A DNA stretch of 33,554 bases from Desulfotignum sp. (lineage in GTDB: Bacteria; Desulfobacterota; Desulfobacteria; Desulfobacterales; Desulfobacteraceae), in the NCBI GenBank assembly GCA_011389835.1, contig JAABTO010000013.1:1-33554 (forward strand), given 5' to 3'. Each line of letters starts with the position of its first letter. Position 1 is the first letter of the stretch. The notes below the pieces were generated by a model that was not told the origin of the DNA, ran no database searches, and saw only the letters and a list, made by a program, of their open reading frames with translations. The translations under genes were made by a program, and so were the position numbers. Of the stretch, positions 17,035-24,898 are shown piece by piece.

Positions 17035-19331
17035 CCCGTTTGTTGGATTATTTCCGTAACAGCCTGGTGTTCCGGCTTATTTTCGTTGTGAGCCTGACAG
17101 TTGTGTTTTCCATCTCGTTGTGGGCCTTTGTCAACGTCAGAAACTTCAAGGCCAGAAACATGGAAACCCATATCGCATCCACGGACCGTCTGAGCAATTC
17201 CATCAAACTGGGCACCCATTATGCCATGATGCTCAACTCCCGGGACGACATCAATCAGATCATCAACAATATCGCCCGTCAGCCGGAAATCGAAAACATC
17301 CGCATCTACAACAAGGAAGGCCAGATCAAATTTACCAATCAGCCGCAGGAAGTGGAGCAATATGTGGATATCAAGGCCGTGGCCTGTGATATCTGCCATA
17401 AAATGGATCCGGCACCCTCGGAAATTTCCCTGGAAGAACGGACAAGGATTTTTCAGTCACCGGACGGCCACCGGCTTTTAGGCATTGTGCAGCCCATCCG
17501 CAATGACCCGGGATGTGCCACCAGCGACTGCCATTTCCATTCCGAAGATCAGACTATTTTAGGCGCCCTGGATGTGGTGGTGTCTTTGAAAGAGACTGAT
17601 GCCCAGGTGGTGAAAATGGAACAAGGGGTGTTCAGCCTGGCGTTTTTCACGATTCTGATCACGTCGGTCATCATTTTTCTGACCACATTGTTTTTTGTGA
17701 AAAAACCCATTATCAAGCTGGTGGAAGGCACCCGCCGCATTGCCAACGGCGATTACGAGGCAGACATCGATATCGGCCAGGCCCATGAAATTCGGCCCCT
17801 GGGAAAAGCGATCCAGCAGATGGGCGAAAAGATCGGTGCTCATCAGACGGCCTTGAAAAAGCAGAAAGATGAATACCAGGCTTTGTTTGATAACGCCCCG
17901 TGCATGATCGCGGTGCAGGACAAAAATTTCCGGCTGATCCAGTACAACCGGGCGTTCAAGGAACGGTTCAATCCACGGCTTGGAGATTACTGCTACTCGG
18001 TATACAAAGGACTGGACCATCAATGCCCGGACTGTGCAATGGAAAAAACCTTTATCGACGGTCAATCCCATTCCGGGGAGACCGAAGGTATCGGCCGCAA
18101 TGGTCAGAAAAAACACTGGATATTTATCACCGCGCCCATGCGGGATGAAAAGGGTGATATTGTGGCCGGCATGGAAATGAGCATCGACATCACCCAGCGC
18201 AGACACCTGGAACAGGACCTGAAAAAGTCGGAAGAAAAATACCATGCCATTTTTAATAACATTTTCAACCCCGTGTTTGTGGTGGATCAGGATTCACTGG
18301 AGATCCTGGACTGCAATATCAAAGCCATGGAACTGTATCATACCGGCGGGAAAACCCTGACGGGAAAATTGTTCAGTGATTTTTTCCCCCGAGAGGATCA
18401 GGCGGACCTGATCCGGCAGGTGAAATCCAAAAAAGAGATTTCCAAGGTCAAGCATATCAAGGCGGACGGCAGAAAAATCGATGTGGACATGTGGGTGGCC
18501 CCGGCGGAATACTCGGGTCAGAACGTGTTTTTGATCACCATCAATGATATCACCCAGCGGCTGGAAACCGAGCAGCACCTGCTCCATGCCAGCAAAATGG
18601 CCACTTTGGGCGAGATGTCCACCGGCATCGCCCATGAACTGAATCAGCCGTTGTCCGTCATCAAGTCTTCCGCCAGTTTCTGCCTGAAAAAGATCCATGG
18701 TCAGGAACCCATTTCAGAAGAGATTTTCCATAAATTGATCGGAAAAATCGACATCAATGTGGACCGGGCAGACAAAATCATTCAGCACATGCGCCAGTTC
18801 GCCAGAAAATCAGATGTCCGGCTGGTGAGGACCCGGATCAATGACGTGATCCAGCAGACCTTTGATATGCTCAATCAACAGTTGAAAATTCGGGGCATCC
18901 AGGTATTATGGGAGAAAAACGACACGTTGCCCGACATTCTGGCTGATCCGGATCGCCTGGAACAGGTGTTCATCAACCTGGTGATGAATGCCAAGGACGC
19001 CATCGAAGCCAAATGGGACGTCCGGGGAACGGGGGATGACGGCAACGACCGGATCGTCATCCACACCTTTGTGGCGGATGACAAGGTGGTTGTCCAGGTG
19101 AGCGACACCGGCATCGGGATTAGAAAAGAGGCCAGAGACCGCCTGTTCGAACCGTTTTTCACCACCAAGGAAGTGGGCAAGGGCACCGGCCTGGGCCTGT
19201 CCATCTCCTATGGTATCGTCAAGGACTGCCAGGGAGATATCCAGGTGAGCACAAGTCAGGACGGCGGTGCAAAATTTACCCTGGTCTTTCCGGTTTCCGA
19301 AGAAACGGACGAGGACATTGAATATGCCTGA
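17031..19331 (+). CDS. Membrane sensor histidine kinase with periplasmic heme-c-like motifs (HAMP-PAS-PAS-HisKA-HATPase)
   Basis: The product is 766 residues. Two membrane segments (about 11-33 and 200-223) flank a sensor region expected in the periplasm. This region holds a canonical heme-c motif CDICH (119-123) and a second CATSDCH (162-168, Cys-x4-Cys-His), together with nearby His170. The remainder is HAMP (about 224-276), PAS1 (about 280-390, with a CYSVY...CPDCAM cysteine pattern), PAS2 (about 400-515), HisKA with phospho-His535 (IAHELNQPL) and an HATPase_c domain with INLVMNAKDAIEAK and GTGLGLSISYGI. ATG 17031 overlaps the hdrB stop. A covalent di-heme sensor would report periplasmic redox state or bind a gas ligand (inference). 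Its coupling to hdrB translation points to the Hdr complex as part of its output. Confidence 0.92.
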   Translation: MTRLLDYFRNSLVFRLIFVVSLTVVFSISLWAFVNVRNFKARNMETHIASTDRLSNSIKLGTHYAMMLNSRDDINQIINNIARQPEIENIRIYNKEGQIKFTNQPQEVEQYVDIKAVACDICHKMDPAPSEISLEERTRIFQSPDGHRLLGIVQPIRNDPGCATSDCHFHSEDQTILGALDVVVSLKETDAQVVKMEQGVFSLAFFTILITSVIIFLTTLFFVKKPIIKLVEGTRRIANGDYEADIDIGQAHEIRPLGKAIQQMGEKIGAHQTALKKQKDEYQALFDNAPCMIAVQDKNFRLIQYNRAFKERFNPRLGDYCYSVYKGLDHQCPDCAMEKTFIDGQSHSGETEGIGRNGQKKHWIFITAPMRDEKGDIVAGMEMSIDITQRRHLEQDLKKSEEKYHAIFNNIFNPVFVVDQDSLEILDCNIKAMELYHTGGKTLTGKLFSDFFPREDQADLIRQVKSKKEISKVKHIKADGRKIDVDMWVAPAEYSGQNVFLITINDITQRLETEQHLLHASKMATLGEMSTGIAHELNQPLSVIKSSASFCLKKIHGQEPISEEIFHKLIGKIDINVDRADKIIQHMRQFARKSDVRLVRTRINDVIQQTFDMLNQQLKIRGIQVLWEKNDTLPDILADPDRLEQVFINLVMNAKDAIEAKWDVRGTGDDGNDRIVIHTFVADDKVVVQVSDTGIGIRKEARDRLFEPFFTTKEVGKGTGLGLSISYGIVKDCQGDIQVSTSQDGGAKFTLVFPVSEETDEDIEYA

Positions 19332-19343
19332 AAGGAGGCGTTC

Positions 19344-20489
19344 ATGGACAGGACATCATTCACCATTCTGATCGTGGACGATGAAGAAGATATCAGAGAG
19401 GTGCTTGAAATCGCGCTCATGGACATGGGTCATCAGGTGCTGCTGGCCCCGGACGGAAAAAAAGCCCTGGAACTGTTTGATGCGCATCACCCATCCATTG
19501 TGATCACGGATATCAAAATGCCGGTCATGGGCGGCATCGACCTGCTCAAACAGGTGAAGCGAAGGTCTCCGGACACCCCGGTCATCATGATCACGGGACA
19601 CGGAGACATGGACCTCACCATTGCCAGCCTGAAATTCGGGGCCGCGGATTTCATCACCAAACCCGTGAACGTGGACATTCTGGAACTGGCTGTGAACAAG
19701 GCAGCCGATCACCTCATCGCCCAGCAGAAACTGGTGGAATACACCCAGAAACTGGAACTGCTGGTGCTGGAAAAATCCAAACTCTCCGATCACCTGTCCT
19801 CTTTGGGCCTGATGCTGGGCACGGTCTCCCATAACATCAAGGGCATGCTCACCAACCTGGACGGCGGGCTGTATGTGGCCCGGTCCGGTCTGAAAAAAAA
19901 GGATTTCGACGATATCTCCGAAGGGCTGGATCTGCTGTCCCAGGCCGTGGAAAAGATCAAGCAGATGATCATGGACATCCTGTTGTATTCCAAGGAACGG
20001 TCCATGAATATCCAGCCCGTGCCCCTGGATCAGTTTGTCGCAGATATTCGGGAAACCATGAAAATGAAACTGGCCAGCCACCCCATCGATTTCCAGGTGG
20101 CAACAGACAACGCCCCGGCCACCCTGAATCTGGACCCCGCCTCAATGATGTCGGCGCTGGTGAATATTCTGGACAATGCCGTGGACGCCTGTGTGGAAGA
20201 CAAAGATCAGGTCGATCACGTCATTTGTCTGACCATCGAAGAAAAAGACGATCAGCTGGTGATCAGTATCCAGGATGACGGCTGCGGTATGGACGTGGAA
20301 ACCAAGACCAAAATTTTTGATCTTTTCTTTTCTTCAAAGCAGGTCAAGGGCACGGGATTCGGCCTGTTCATCGCAAGAAACATTATCGCCCAGCATCAGG
20401 GCACCATCAACGTGGAATCGATCAAACGCCGGGGTACGACCTTCACGATTTTTCTGCCCCTGGATCCATTGTCGGACCAAGATGTGTGA
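19344..20489 (+). CDS. Hybrid receiver-histidine kinase with atypical H-box
   Basis: The 381-residue soluble protein has an intact N-terminal receiver (acidic pair Asp12-Asp13, phosphoacceptor Asp56 in IVITDIKMPVMGG, Lys-Pro in FITKPVN) and then a short helical linker. The dimerisation/phosphotransfer helix reads TVSHNIKGMLTNLDGG, with candidate phospho-His163 followed by Asn-Ile-Lys, not the usual Glu/Asp. An HATPase_c domain ends the protein, with LVNILDNAVDAC and GTGFGLFIARNII. AAGGAGG lies before the ATG, 12 bases after the heme-sensor kinase gene. It is the last gene of the operon. The altered residue after His may mean lower kinase or missing phosphatase activity. Confidence 0.9.
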   Translation: MDRTSFTILIVDDEEDIREVLEIALMDMGHQVLLAPDGKKALELFDAHHPSIVITDIKMPVMGGIDLLKQVKRRSPDTPVIMITGHGDMDLTIASLKFGAADFITKPVNVDILELAVNKAADHLIAQQKLVEYTQKLELLVLEKSKLSDHLSSLGLMLGTVSHNIKGMLTNLDGGLYVARSGLKKKDFDDISEGLDLLSQAVEKIKQMIMDILLYSKERSMNIQPVPLDQFVADIRETMKMKLASHPIDFQVATDNAPATLNLDPASMMSALVNILDNAVDACVEDKDQVDHVICLTIEEKDDQLVISIQDDGCGMDVETKTKIFDLFFSSKQVKGTGFGLFIARNIIAQHQGTINVESIKRRGTTFTIFLPLDPLSDQDV

Positions 20490-20518
20490 CCGGCGCTCAT
20501 TGGGTCGGGCAAGAGAAA

Positions 20519-20581
20519 ATAAAGCCTGGTTGCTTTATATACCTTGTTATTTCGGAATAAATATCCTATATTGCAAGGTAT
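20519..20581. promoter_or_regulatory. Nested inverted repeats upstream of and into the AAA_14 gene start
   Basis: Three inverted repeats lie in 63 bases: ATAAAGC/GCTTTAT (20519-20525, 20532-20538), TTATT-TCGG-AATAA (about 20547-20560) and ATACCTTG/CAAGGTAT (20539-20546, 20574-20581). The last one overlaps the ATG at 20580. The region is AT-rich and probably contains the promoter and a self-regulatory operator or mRNA hairpin. The first repeat might also act as a weak terminator of the kinase operon. Confidence 0.55.
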
Positions 20582-21749
20582 GATTTCTCGATGGATGACA
20601 AATGAGATAAAAAGGAAAATTGGGCAGGCGCCTGCGGTAGCACTGCTTGGTGCCCGTCAGGTGGGAAAAACCACCCTTGCCAAAATCATCGCAAAAGGGA
20701 TGGATTCCATCTACCTCGATCTGGAAGCACCGGAAGATCTGTTCAAGCTGAGTGATCCAGCTAATTTTTTAAATGCCCATAATGATAAACTGGTGATTCT
20801 GGATGAGATACAGCGTGCTCCTGATCTGTTCCCCGTGTTACGGGGTCTTATTGATAAAAACAGGGAGCAGGGACGCAGATCCGGGCAATTCCTTTTTCTG
20901 GGTTCCGCATCCATGGATTTGATGCGTCAATCGTCTGAAAGCCTTGCGGGTCGGATAAGTTACCTGTACATGAGCGGGCTGAACATCATTGAAACCGGCA
21001 ATGAAAGCGACACAATACAGACACTCTGGGTGAGAGGCGGTTTTCCTGAGAGCTATCTGGCGGCAGATGACACCATCGCCATGGACTGGCTGGAGGATCT
21101 GATTCGCACCTATCTTGAAAGGGACCTTCCACAGCTGGGGTTTCGTGTGCCGGCTACCCGTATGCGTCGCCTGTGGACCATGCTGGCGCATTTGCAGGGG
21201 GAACCGGTGAATTATTCAAAGCTGGGGGCCAATCTTGAAATCGATGGCAAAACCGTGAACCATTATATCGATATACTTTCGGATCTGTTATTGGTGAGAC
21301 GTCTGGAACCATGGCATGCCAATGTCAAAAAACGGCTGATCAAAACGCCGCGGTTCTATGTTCGGGACAGCGGCATTTTACACCGGCTGCTTGGCATCAA
21401 CCAGTATGATGCCCTGCTCTCCAATCCGATCCTTGGCAAAAGCTGGGAAGGCTTTGTGATGGAAAATATCCATTCGGTATTGCCCCTTCGTGCTGAGACC
21501 TATTTTTACCGCACCGTTGCCGGAGCGGAAATTGACATGGTCATCCGGATGCCGTCTTCTGAAATCTGGGCCGTAGAAATAAAATATGGCAGCGCTCCCA
21601 AACTGGGGAAACATTACAGTAAAATCTGCGATGATGTGGGTGCCACCCGGAAATACGTTATCTACGGCGGCAATGACGAATTCCTCGTCAGCAGAGATAT
21701 CACCGTCATCTCTTTATCGAGGTTCATGAAAAAGCTTGGATCGTCTTGA
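20580..21749 (+). CDS. AAA_14 / DUF4143 ATP-binding protein
   Basis: The 389-residue product has the N-terminal AAA_14 P-loop ATPase domain (GARQVGKTTLAK, about 24-35; Walker B KLVILDEIQRAP) and sensor-like GSASMDLMRQ. The C-terminal DUF4143 region includes a VYVRDSGILHRLL-like block and a PD-(D/E)xK-like segment AEIDMVI...WAVEIKYG. The family is abundant in anaerobic bacteria and archaea, often in multiple patchy copies. A nuclease-like or toxin-antitoxin-like role has been suggested but not established. ATG 20580 is used in place of the upstream 20544 start because the latter lies inside the inverted-repeat region. Its base composition is slightly more AT-rich than the Hdr operon, consistent with recent acquisition. 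Confidence 0.85.
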   Translation: MISRWMTNEIKRKIGQAPAVALLGARQVGKTTLAKIIAKGMDSIYLDLEAPEDLFKLSDPANFLNAHNDKLVILDEIQRAPDLFPVLRGLIDKNREQGRRSGQFLFLGSASMDLMRQSSESLAGRISYLYMSGLNIIETGNESDTIQTLWVRGGFPESYLAADDTIAMDWLEDLIRTYLERDLPQLGFRVPATRMRRLWTMLAHLQGEPVNYSKLGANLEIDGKTVNHYIDILSDLLLVRRLEPWHANVKKRLIKTPRFYVRDSGILHRLLGINQYDALLSNPILGKSWEGFVMENIHSVLPLRAETYFYRTVAGAEIDMVIRMPSSEIWAVEIKYGSAPKLGKHYSKICDDVGATRKYVIYGGNDEFLVSRDITVISLSRFMKKLGSS

Positions 21750-21769
21750 AAACGGCTCACATAGGAGTG

Positions 21770-21975
21770 CCGGACAAAAAACGCCTCTTCATTGTAACCC
21801 GTATTGGTAAATCAGCAAGTAATGCTCTCAGGGCTGTCTTCGGTGTCACTCGCCAGTCACCGGGGGAGGGAATGCGCCGCCATTGCTCCAGTTCCCAGTA
21901 CCGGTTCGCATAGTCATAGGGTGAATTGAGAATGGGCTCGTCAAAAGATGTTGTGGTTCAATCCGCGACTTTTTT
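21770..21975 (-). pseudogene. Probable remnant of a BPTD_3080-like restriction endonuclease N-terminus
   Basis: Reading the minus strand leftward from about 21965 gives, in one frame, TTTSFDEPILNSPYDYANRY followed by WELEQ. This resembles the conserved opening of large helicase-type restriction endonucleases (FDEPILNSPY...WELD). The similarity fades into non-matching sequence soon after, and a stop codon lies just upstream in the same frame, so the gene is not functional. The rest of the roughly 3-kb gene is absent. The remnant lies beside the AAA_14 gene, suggesting an old defence-gene or mobile insertion. The identification is from memory of the family, without a search. Confidence 0.45.
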
Positions 21976-22187
21976 GTACCAATCCAACGCAAAAACTGGT
22001 AAAGTTGATTTTTATTGAATGATGCGGCAAGTGATGGATGAGTTTTACAAAAGATATTCTCAGTCAGAATATCATGGAAAAGAAAGTTGTCTGATATGGG
22101 CATTAAAAGAGATCCTGCATGAGAGTAACTCCCACCTGTGAAGAACTGAAAAGGCAGCTTCAGGATATCACGGAAAATATGTTTTAA
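21976..22187. other. AT-rich intergenic stretch with two small doubtful ORFs
   Basis: Between the restriction remnant and the methyltransferase gene there are only two short plus-strand frames: 40 codons at 22019-22141 (begins MMRQVMDEFYKRYS) and 22 codons at 22119-22187 (begins MRVTPTCEELKRQLQ). The stop of the latter directly abuts the ATG at 22188. Neither has a clear ribosome binding site or recognised family. The second could be a leader peptide coupled to the methyltransferase gene, or a scrap of a decayed coiled-coil/PAS protein. No clear promoter was found. Confidence 0.35.
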
Positions 22188-23075
22188 ATGGATATTATTG
22201 AAAAGATCGACAGACACGGCCTGCTCATGGACGGGGCCATGGGATCGGTTCTGATCCGCCATGGACTGGCGGGCAATGAAGCAGCGGAATCCTGGAATGT
22301 CAAACATCCGGAAATTATCCGGCAGGTTCATGCAGACTATTTTGATGCCGGAGCCGATGTGGTCACCGCAAATACTTACGGGGCATCGCAGCACAAGCTG
22401 AAAAAAATGGGGGTGGACAAGGATTTTGAACGCATCAACCGGGAAGGGGTGGGCCTGGCAAAGTCGGTGTGCGGGCCGGGACAGTATGTGGCCGCGGACA
22501 TGGGGGCCATCGGAGAGATGCTGGCACCGGCCGGGCCGGTTTCCTTTGAAGAGATGAAAGACGATTTTGCCTGCCAGGCCCGGATACTGGATGAAGAAGG
22601 CGTGGATCTGTTTCTGGTGGAAACCGTGTTTGATCTCAATGCCGGTCTGTGCACGGTTCAGGCCATTCAGTCCGTTTCAGACAAACCCGTGTTCTGTACT
22701 TTGACGTTCAAGGAAACCCCGAAAGGCTTTTTCACCATTTTCGGGGATTCACCGGAACACAGCATGAAAATCCTGGCGGATCAGGGGGTGACAGCGGTGG
22801 GTGCCAACTGTTCGTTGGGCAGTACGGACATGGTCCGGCTGGCGGCACAGATCCGGAAATGTATCGATATCCCGGTGATTATCCAGCCCAATGCCGGGAT
22901 GCCGCAGGCCACGGCCGACAATCAGGTGTTTTATCCGGAGTCCGATGACCTGTTTGTGGCCAACATGACAAAAATCCGGGAACTGGGGGTTGAAATCATC
23001 GGCGGGTGCTGCGGCACCACCCCGGTAACAATCAGACACATGCGTTCTGCCATTCATTCACCGCACAGAAGCTGA
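22188..23075 (+). CDS. Homocysteine S-methyltransferase family protein
   Basis: The 295-residue protein matches the zinc-dependent methyltransferase barrel found at the N-terminus of MetH and in BHMT: DGAMGSVLI near 15-23, VVTANTYGAS near 58-67, and zinc ligands Cys208 (GANCS) with Cys274-Cys275 (GGCCGTTP). Enzymes of this type move a methyl group from a corrinoid, betaine or S-methyl donor to homocysteine or a related thiol. No cobalamin- or methyltetrahydrofolate-binding domain is attached, so partner proteins must supply the methyl group. No convincing Shine-Dalgarno precedes ATG 22188. The gene is followed after eight bases by the FMN-binding glutamate-synthase-like gene, so the two probably work together. 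Confidence 0.85.
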   Translation: MDIIEKIDRHGLLMDGAMGSVLIRHGLAGNEAAESWNVKHPEIIRQVHADYFDAGADVVTANTYGASQHKLKKMGVDKDFERINREGVGLAKSVCGPGQYVAADMGAIGEMLAPAGPVSFEEMKDDFACQARILDEEGVDLFLVETVFDLNAGLCTVQAIQSVSDKPVFCTLTFKETPKGFFTIFGDSPEHSMKILADQGVTAVGANCSLGSTDMVRLAAQIRKCIDIPVIIQPNAGMPQATADNQVFYPESDDLFVANMTKIRELGVEIIGGCCGTTPVTIRHMRSAIHSPHRS

Positions 23076-23083
23076 GGATTCCT

Positions 23084-24607
23084 ATGACCTATTCACCGAA
23101 ATTAAGTTCCGGTTTCACATTTGCCAAAAACCGGAGTGCGTTTGTTTCCCCCCAGTCGGGCATGTGTTCGTTCTGCACTCAAGATTGCAGCGGCACCTGC
23201 GAGATCGCCCAGGCCGCGGTCTTAGGCGCCCAGACCGTGTACCCGACCACCACCGGGAACAATCAGATCGCCTCGGAAAAAGATTACCCGGTTGATTTTT
23301 CCCATTTCAATATCAACGGTCGGGTGTTCGGGGCCCGGGGTGTTTCTGAAACCCCGGATCAGGCCACCATATTCAATGTAAACCTGGAGCGCAGTTACGG
23401 GGTTTTCAACACCGTGAACATGACCATGCCCGTAATATTGCCGGCGTTGATCAAGCTGAACTGGCAGGATTATTTTGCCGGTGCCGCCATGGCCGGGGTG
23501 ACCTGCGTGATCGGGGAGCATGCCCGAAACAACGAGCCGGATCTAACAATCGATCAGGGTCAAGTCACCGATTTTCCGCTGCTGGAAAAGACCCTGAACT
23601 GCTTTCGCAGATTTGACAGGGGGTTCGGGCAGATTGTCCTGCAATGCAATGTGGATGATGACCTGATGGGCGTGCCGAAAATCGCCATAAAAAAATACGG
23701 GGTCAAAGCCATAGAGATCAAATTCGGGCAAGGGGCCAAGGGCACCCAACCGGCCATTCGGGTGAAGGATCTTGAGACCGCGCTGGTCAAACAGCAGCAG
23801 GGAAATCTGGTGCATCCGGATCCCGTTGATCCATTGGTTCAACAAGCATATGAAGATGGGGTATGTCCCAATTTCTATACCTATGGCCGGCTGCCGTTGT
23901 GGACGGAAGAATCCCTGATGGACCATATCGACATGTTAAGGGATTTGGGGGCGCAAAATATCTATTTCAAGATGGCGGGATATGACCGGGCCGAGATTGA
24001 ACAGGTCATTCGAATCGCGTGTCAGGCAAACGTGGATATGATCACCTTTGACGGGGCCGGGGGCGGTTCCGGTTACAGTCCGTCAAAAATGATGAACGAA
24101 TGGTCGCTGCCCACCATCTGCCTGGAAGATGTGGTGGTGCGCATCTGTAACCGACTGAAGTCGGAAGACTGCCGTCTGCCGGCCATGGTGATGACCGGCG
24201 GGTTTGCCAGCGAGGATCAGGTCTTCAAAGGCCTGGCATACGGAGAAGGCCATGTGCTGGGGATCGGGCTGTGCCGGGCGTCCATGGCCGCAGCCATGAC
24301 CGCTGAAACCATCGGGAATCAGATAAAAAACGGGCAGGTGCCGGAGCGATTCAAACCCTATGGGTCCACCATCGAGGAAATCTTCTGTGATCTGCCGGAC
24401 CTGCGGGCCCTTTACGGGACAAAGGCGAATGGGTTTCCCACAGGGGCCATCGGGGTGTTCTCCTATCTCAACAAGATCGCGTTCGGATTGAGGCATTTTG
24501 CCGCGTTGAACCGGAAATTCACCATGGATCTTCTGGACAAAAGCGATCTGATTCCGCTCACATCCGAAGCAAAGGCGCTGATGGCAAACAAGTGGTTTGT
24601 CCCCTGA
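23084..24607 (+). CDS. FMN-binding glutamate-synthase-family protein with N-terminal four-cysteine motif
   Basis: The 507-residue protein is related to the FMN/synthase domain of GltB: AIEIKFGQGAKGTQPA (about 208-223), MITFDGAGGGSGYSPSKM and VMTGGFASEDQVFKGLAYGE are the expected phosphate and flavin loops. It lacks the glutaminase domain. In the segment after the barrel where GltB has CHLNTCP for its 3Fe-4S cluster, no such cysteines are found. Instead the N-terminus has CSFCTQDCSGTC (Cys28, 31, 35, 39), a plausible [4Fe-4S] site. This makes true glutamate synthase activity doubtful. A flavin-dependent redox role linked to the preceding methyltransferase is possible (inference). ATG 23084 is chosen for the AGGA upstream. 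Confidence 0.8.
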   Translation: MTYSPKLSSGFTFAKNRSAFVSPQSGMCSFCTQDCSGTCEIAQAAVLGAQTVYPTTTGNNQIASEKDYPVDFSHFNINGRVFGARGVSETPDQATIFNVNLERSYGVFNTVNMTMPVILPALIKLNWQDYFAGAAMAGVTCVIGEHARNNEPDLTIDQGQVTDFPLLEKTLNCFRRFDRGFGQIVLQCNVDDDLMGVPKIAIKKYGVKAIEIKFGQGAKGTQPAIRVKDLETALVKQQQGNLVHPDPVDPLVQQAYEDGVCPNFYTYGRLPLWTEESLMDHIDMLRDLGAQNIYFKMAGYDRAEIEQVIRIACQANVDMITFDGAGGGSGYSPSKMMNEWSLPTICLEDVVVRICNRLKSEDCRLPAMVMTGGFASEDQVFKGLAYGEGHVLGIGLCRASMAAAMTAETIGNQIKNGQVPERFKPYGSTIEEIFCDLPDLRALYGTKANGFPTGAIGVFSYLNKIAFGLRHFAALNRKFTMDLLDKSDLIPLTSEAKALMANKWFVP

Positions 24608-24627
24608 CCGTCCAGCGGCGGCGGATC

Positions 24628-24732
24628 CTAACCTTTTTGTCTTTTTTTCTCTTTTTTCTCATTTCGTTTTTCTTTCAAGGTTTTTTCCGCCTTTTTTTTA
24701 ACGGTTTTTTGAGTGTCCCGTGCTTTGCCCAT
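24628..24732 (-). CDS. Small lysine-rich basic protein (34 aa)
   Basis: The minus strand encodes a 34-residue protein beginning MGKARDTQKTVKKKAEKT, with about half of its residues Lys or Arg and a predicted all-helical, highly charged character. It has a run of six G (GGGGGG) seven bases before the ATG and a consensus sigma-70 promoter upstream. Similar tiny MGK-start lysine-rich proteins occur as unnamed conserved proteins in many proteobacteria (from memory), so it is probably real. A nucleic-acid-binding role is possible. Its T-rich coding complement lies just after the plus-strand glutamate-synthase-like gene. Confidence 0.65.
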   Translation of the reverse strand: MGKARDTQKTVKKKAEKTLKEKRNEKKEKKRQKG

Positions 24733-24777
24733 GATGTGCCCCCCTTTATGGCGTGTTGCAGTGTTGAATATAAATGG

Positions 24778-24819
24778 ATTGTATCTTTGTTGCATCAAGA
24801 GTGCAAGCGATGATTGCAC
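24778..24819 (-). promoter_or_regulatory. Sigma-70 promoter with overlapping inverted repeat
   Basis: On the minus strand TTGCAC (24806-24801) and TACAAT (24783-24778) are separated by 17 bases, giving a start near 24771 for the 34-residue protein gene. GTGCAA (24801-24806) and TTGCAC (24814-24819) form an inverted repeat with a 7-base spacer over the -35 box. This is a candidate operator. Confidence 0.6.
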
Positions 24820-24898
24820 CATCTTTGTGCCACGGCATCAATGATTTGGCCGTCATATGGGTTGAGAAATTTCGCGGCTTCTGGTACATCACTGGGTC

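Noticed and set aside
22019-22187. Two short plus-strand ORFs of 40 and 22 codons
   Set aside because: No ribosome binding sites, no recognised family, and they lie in a decayed-looking stretch. Kept only as a note in the intergenic entry.
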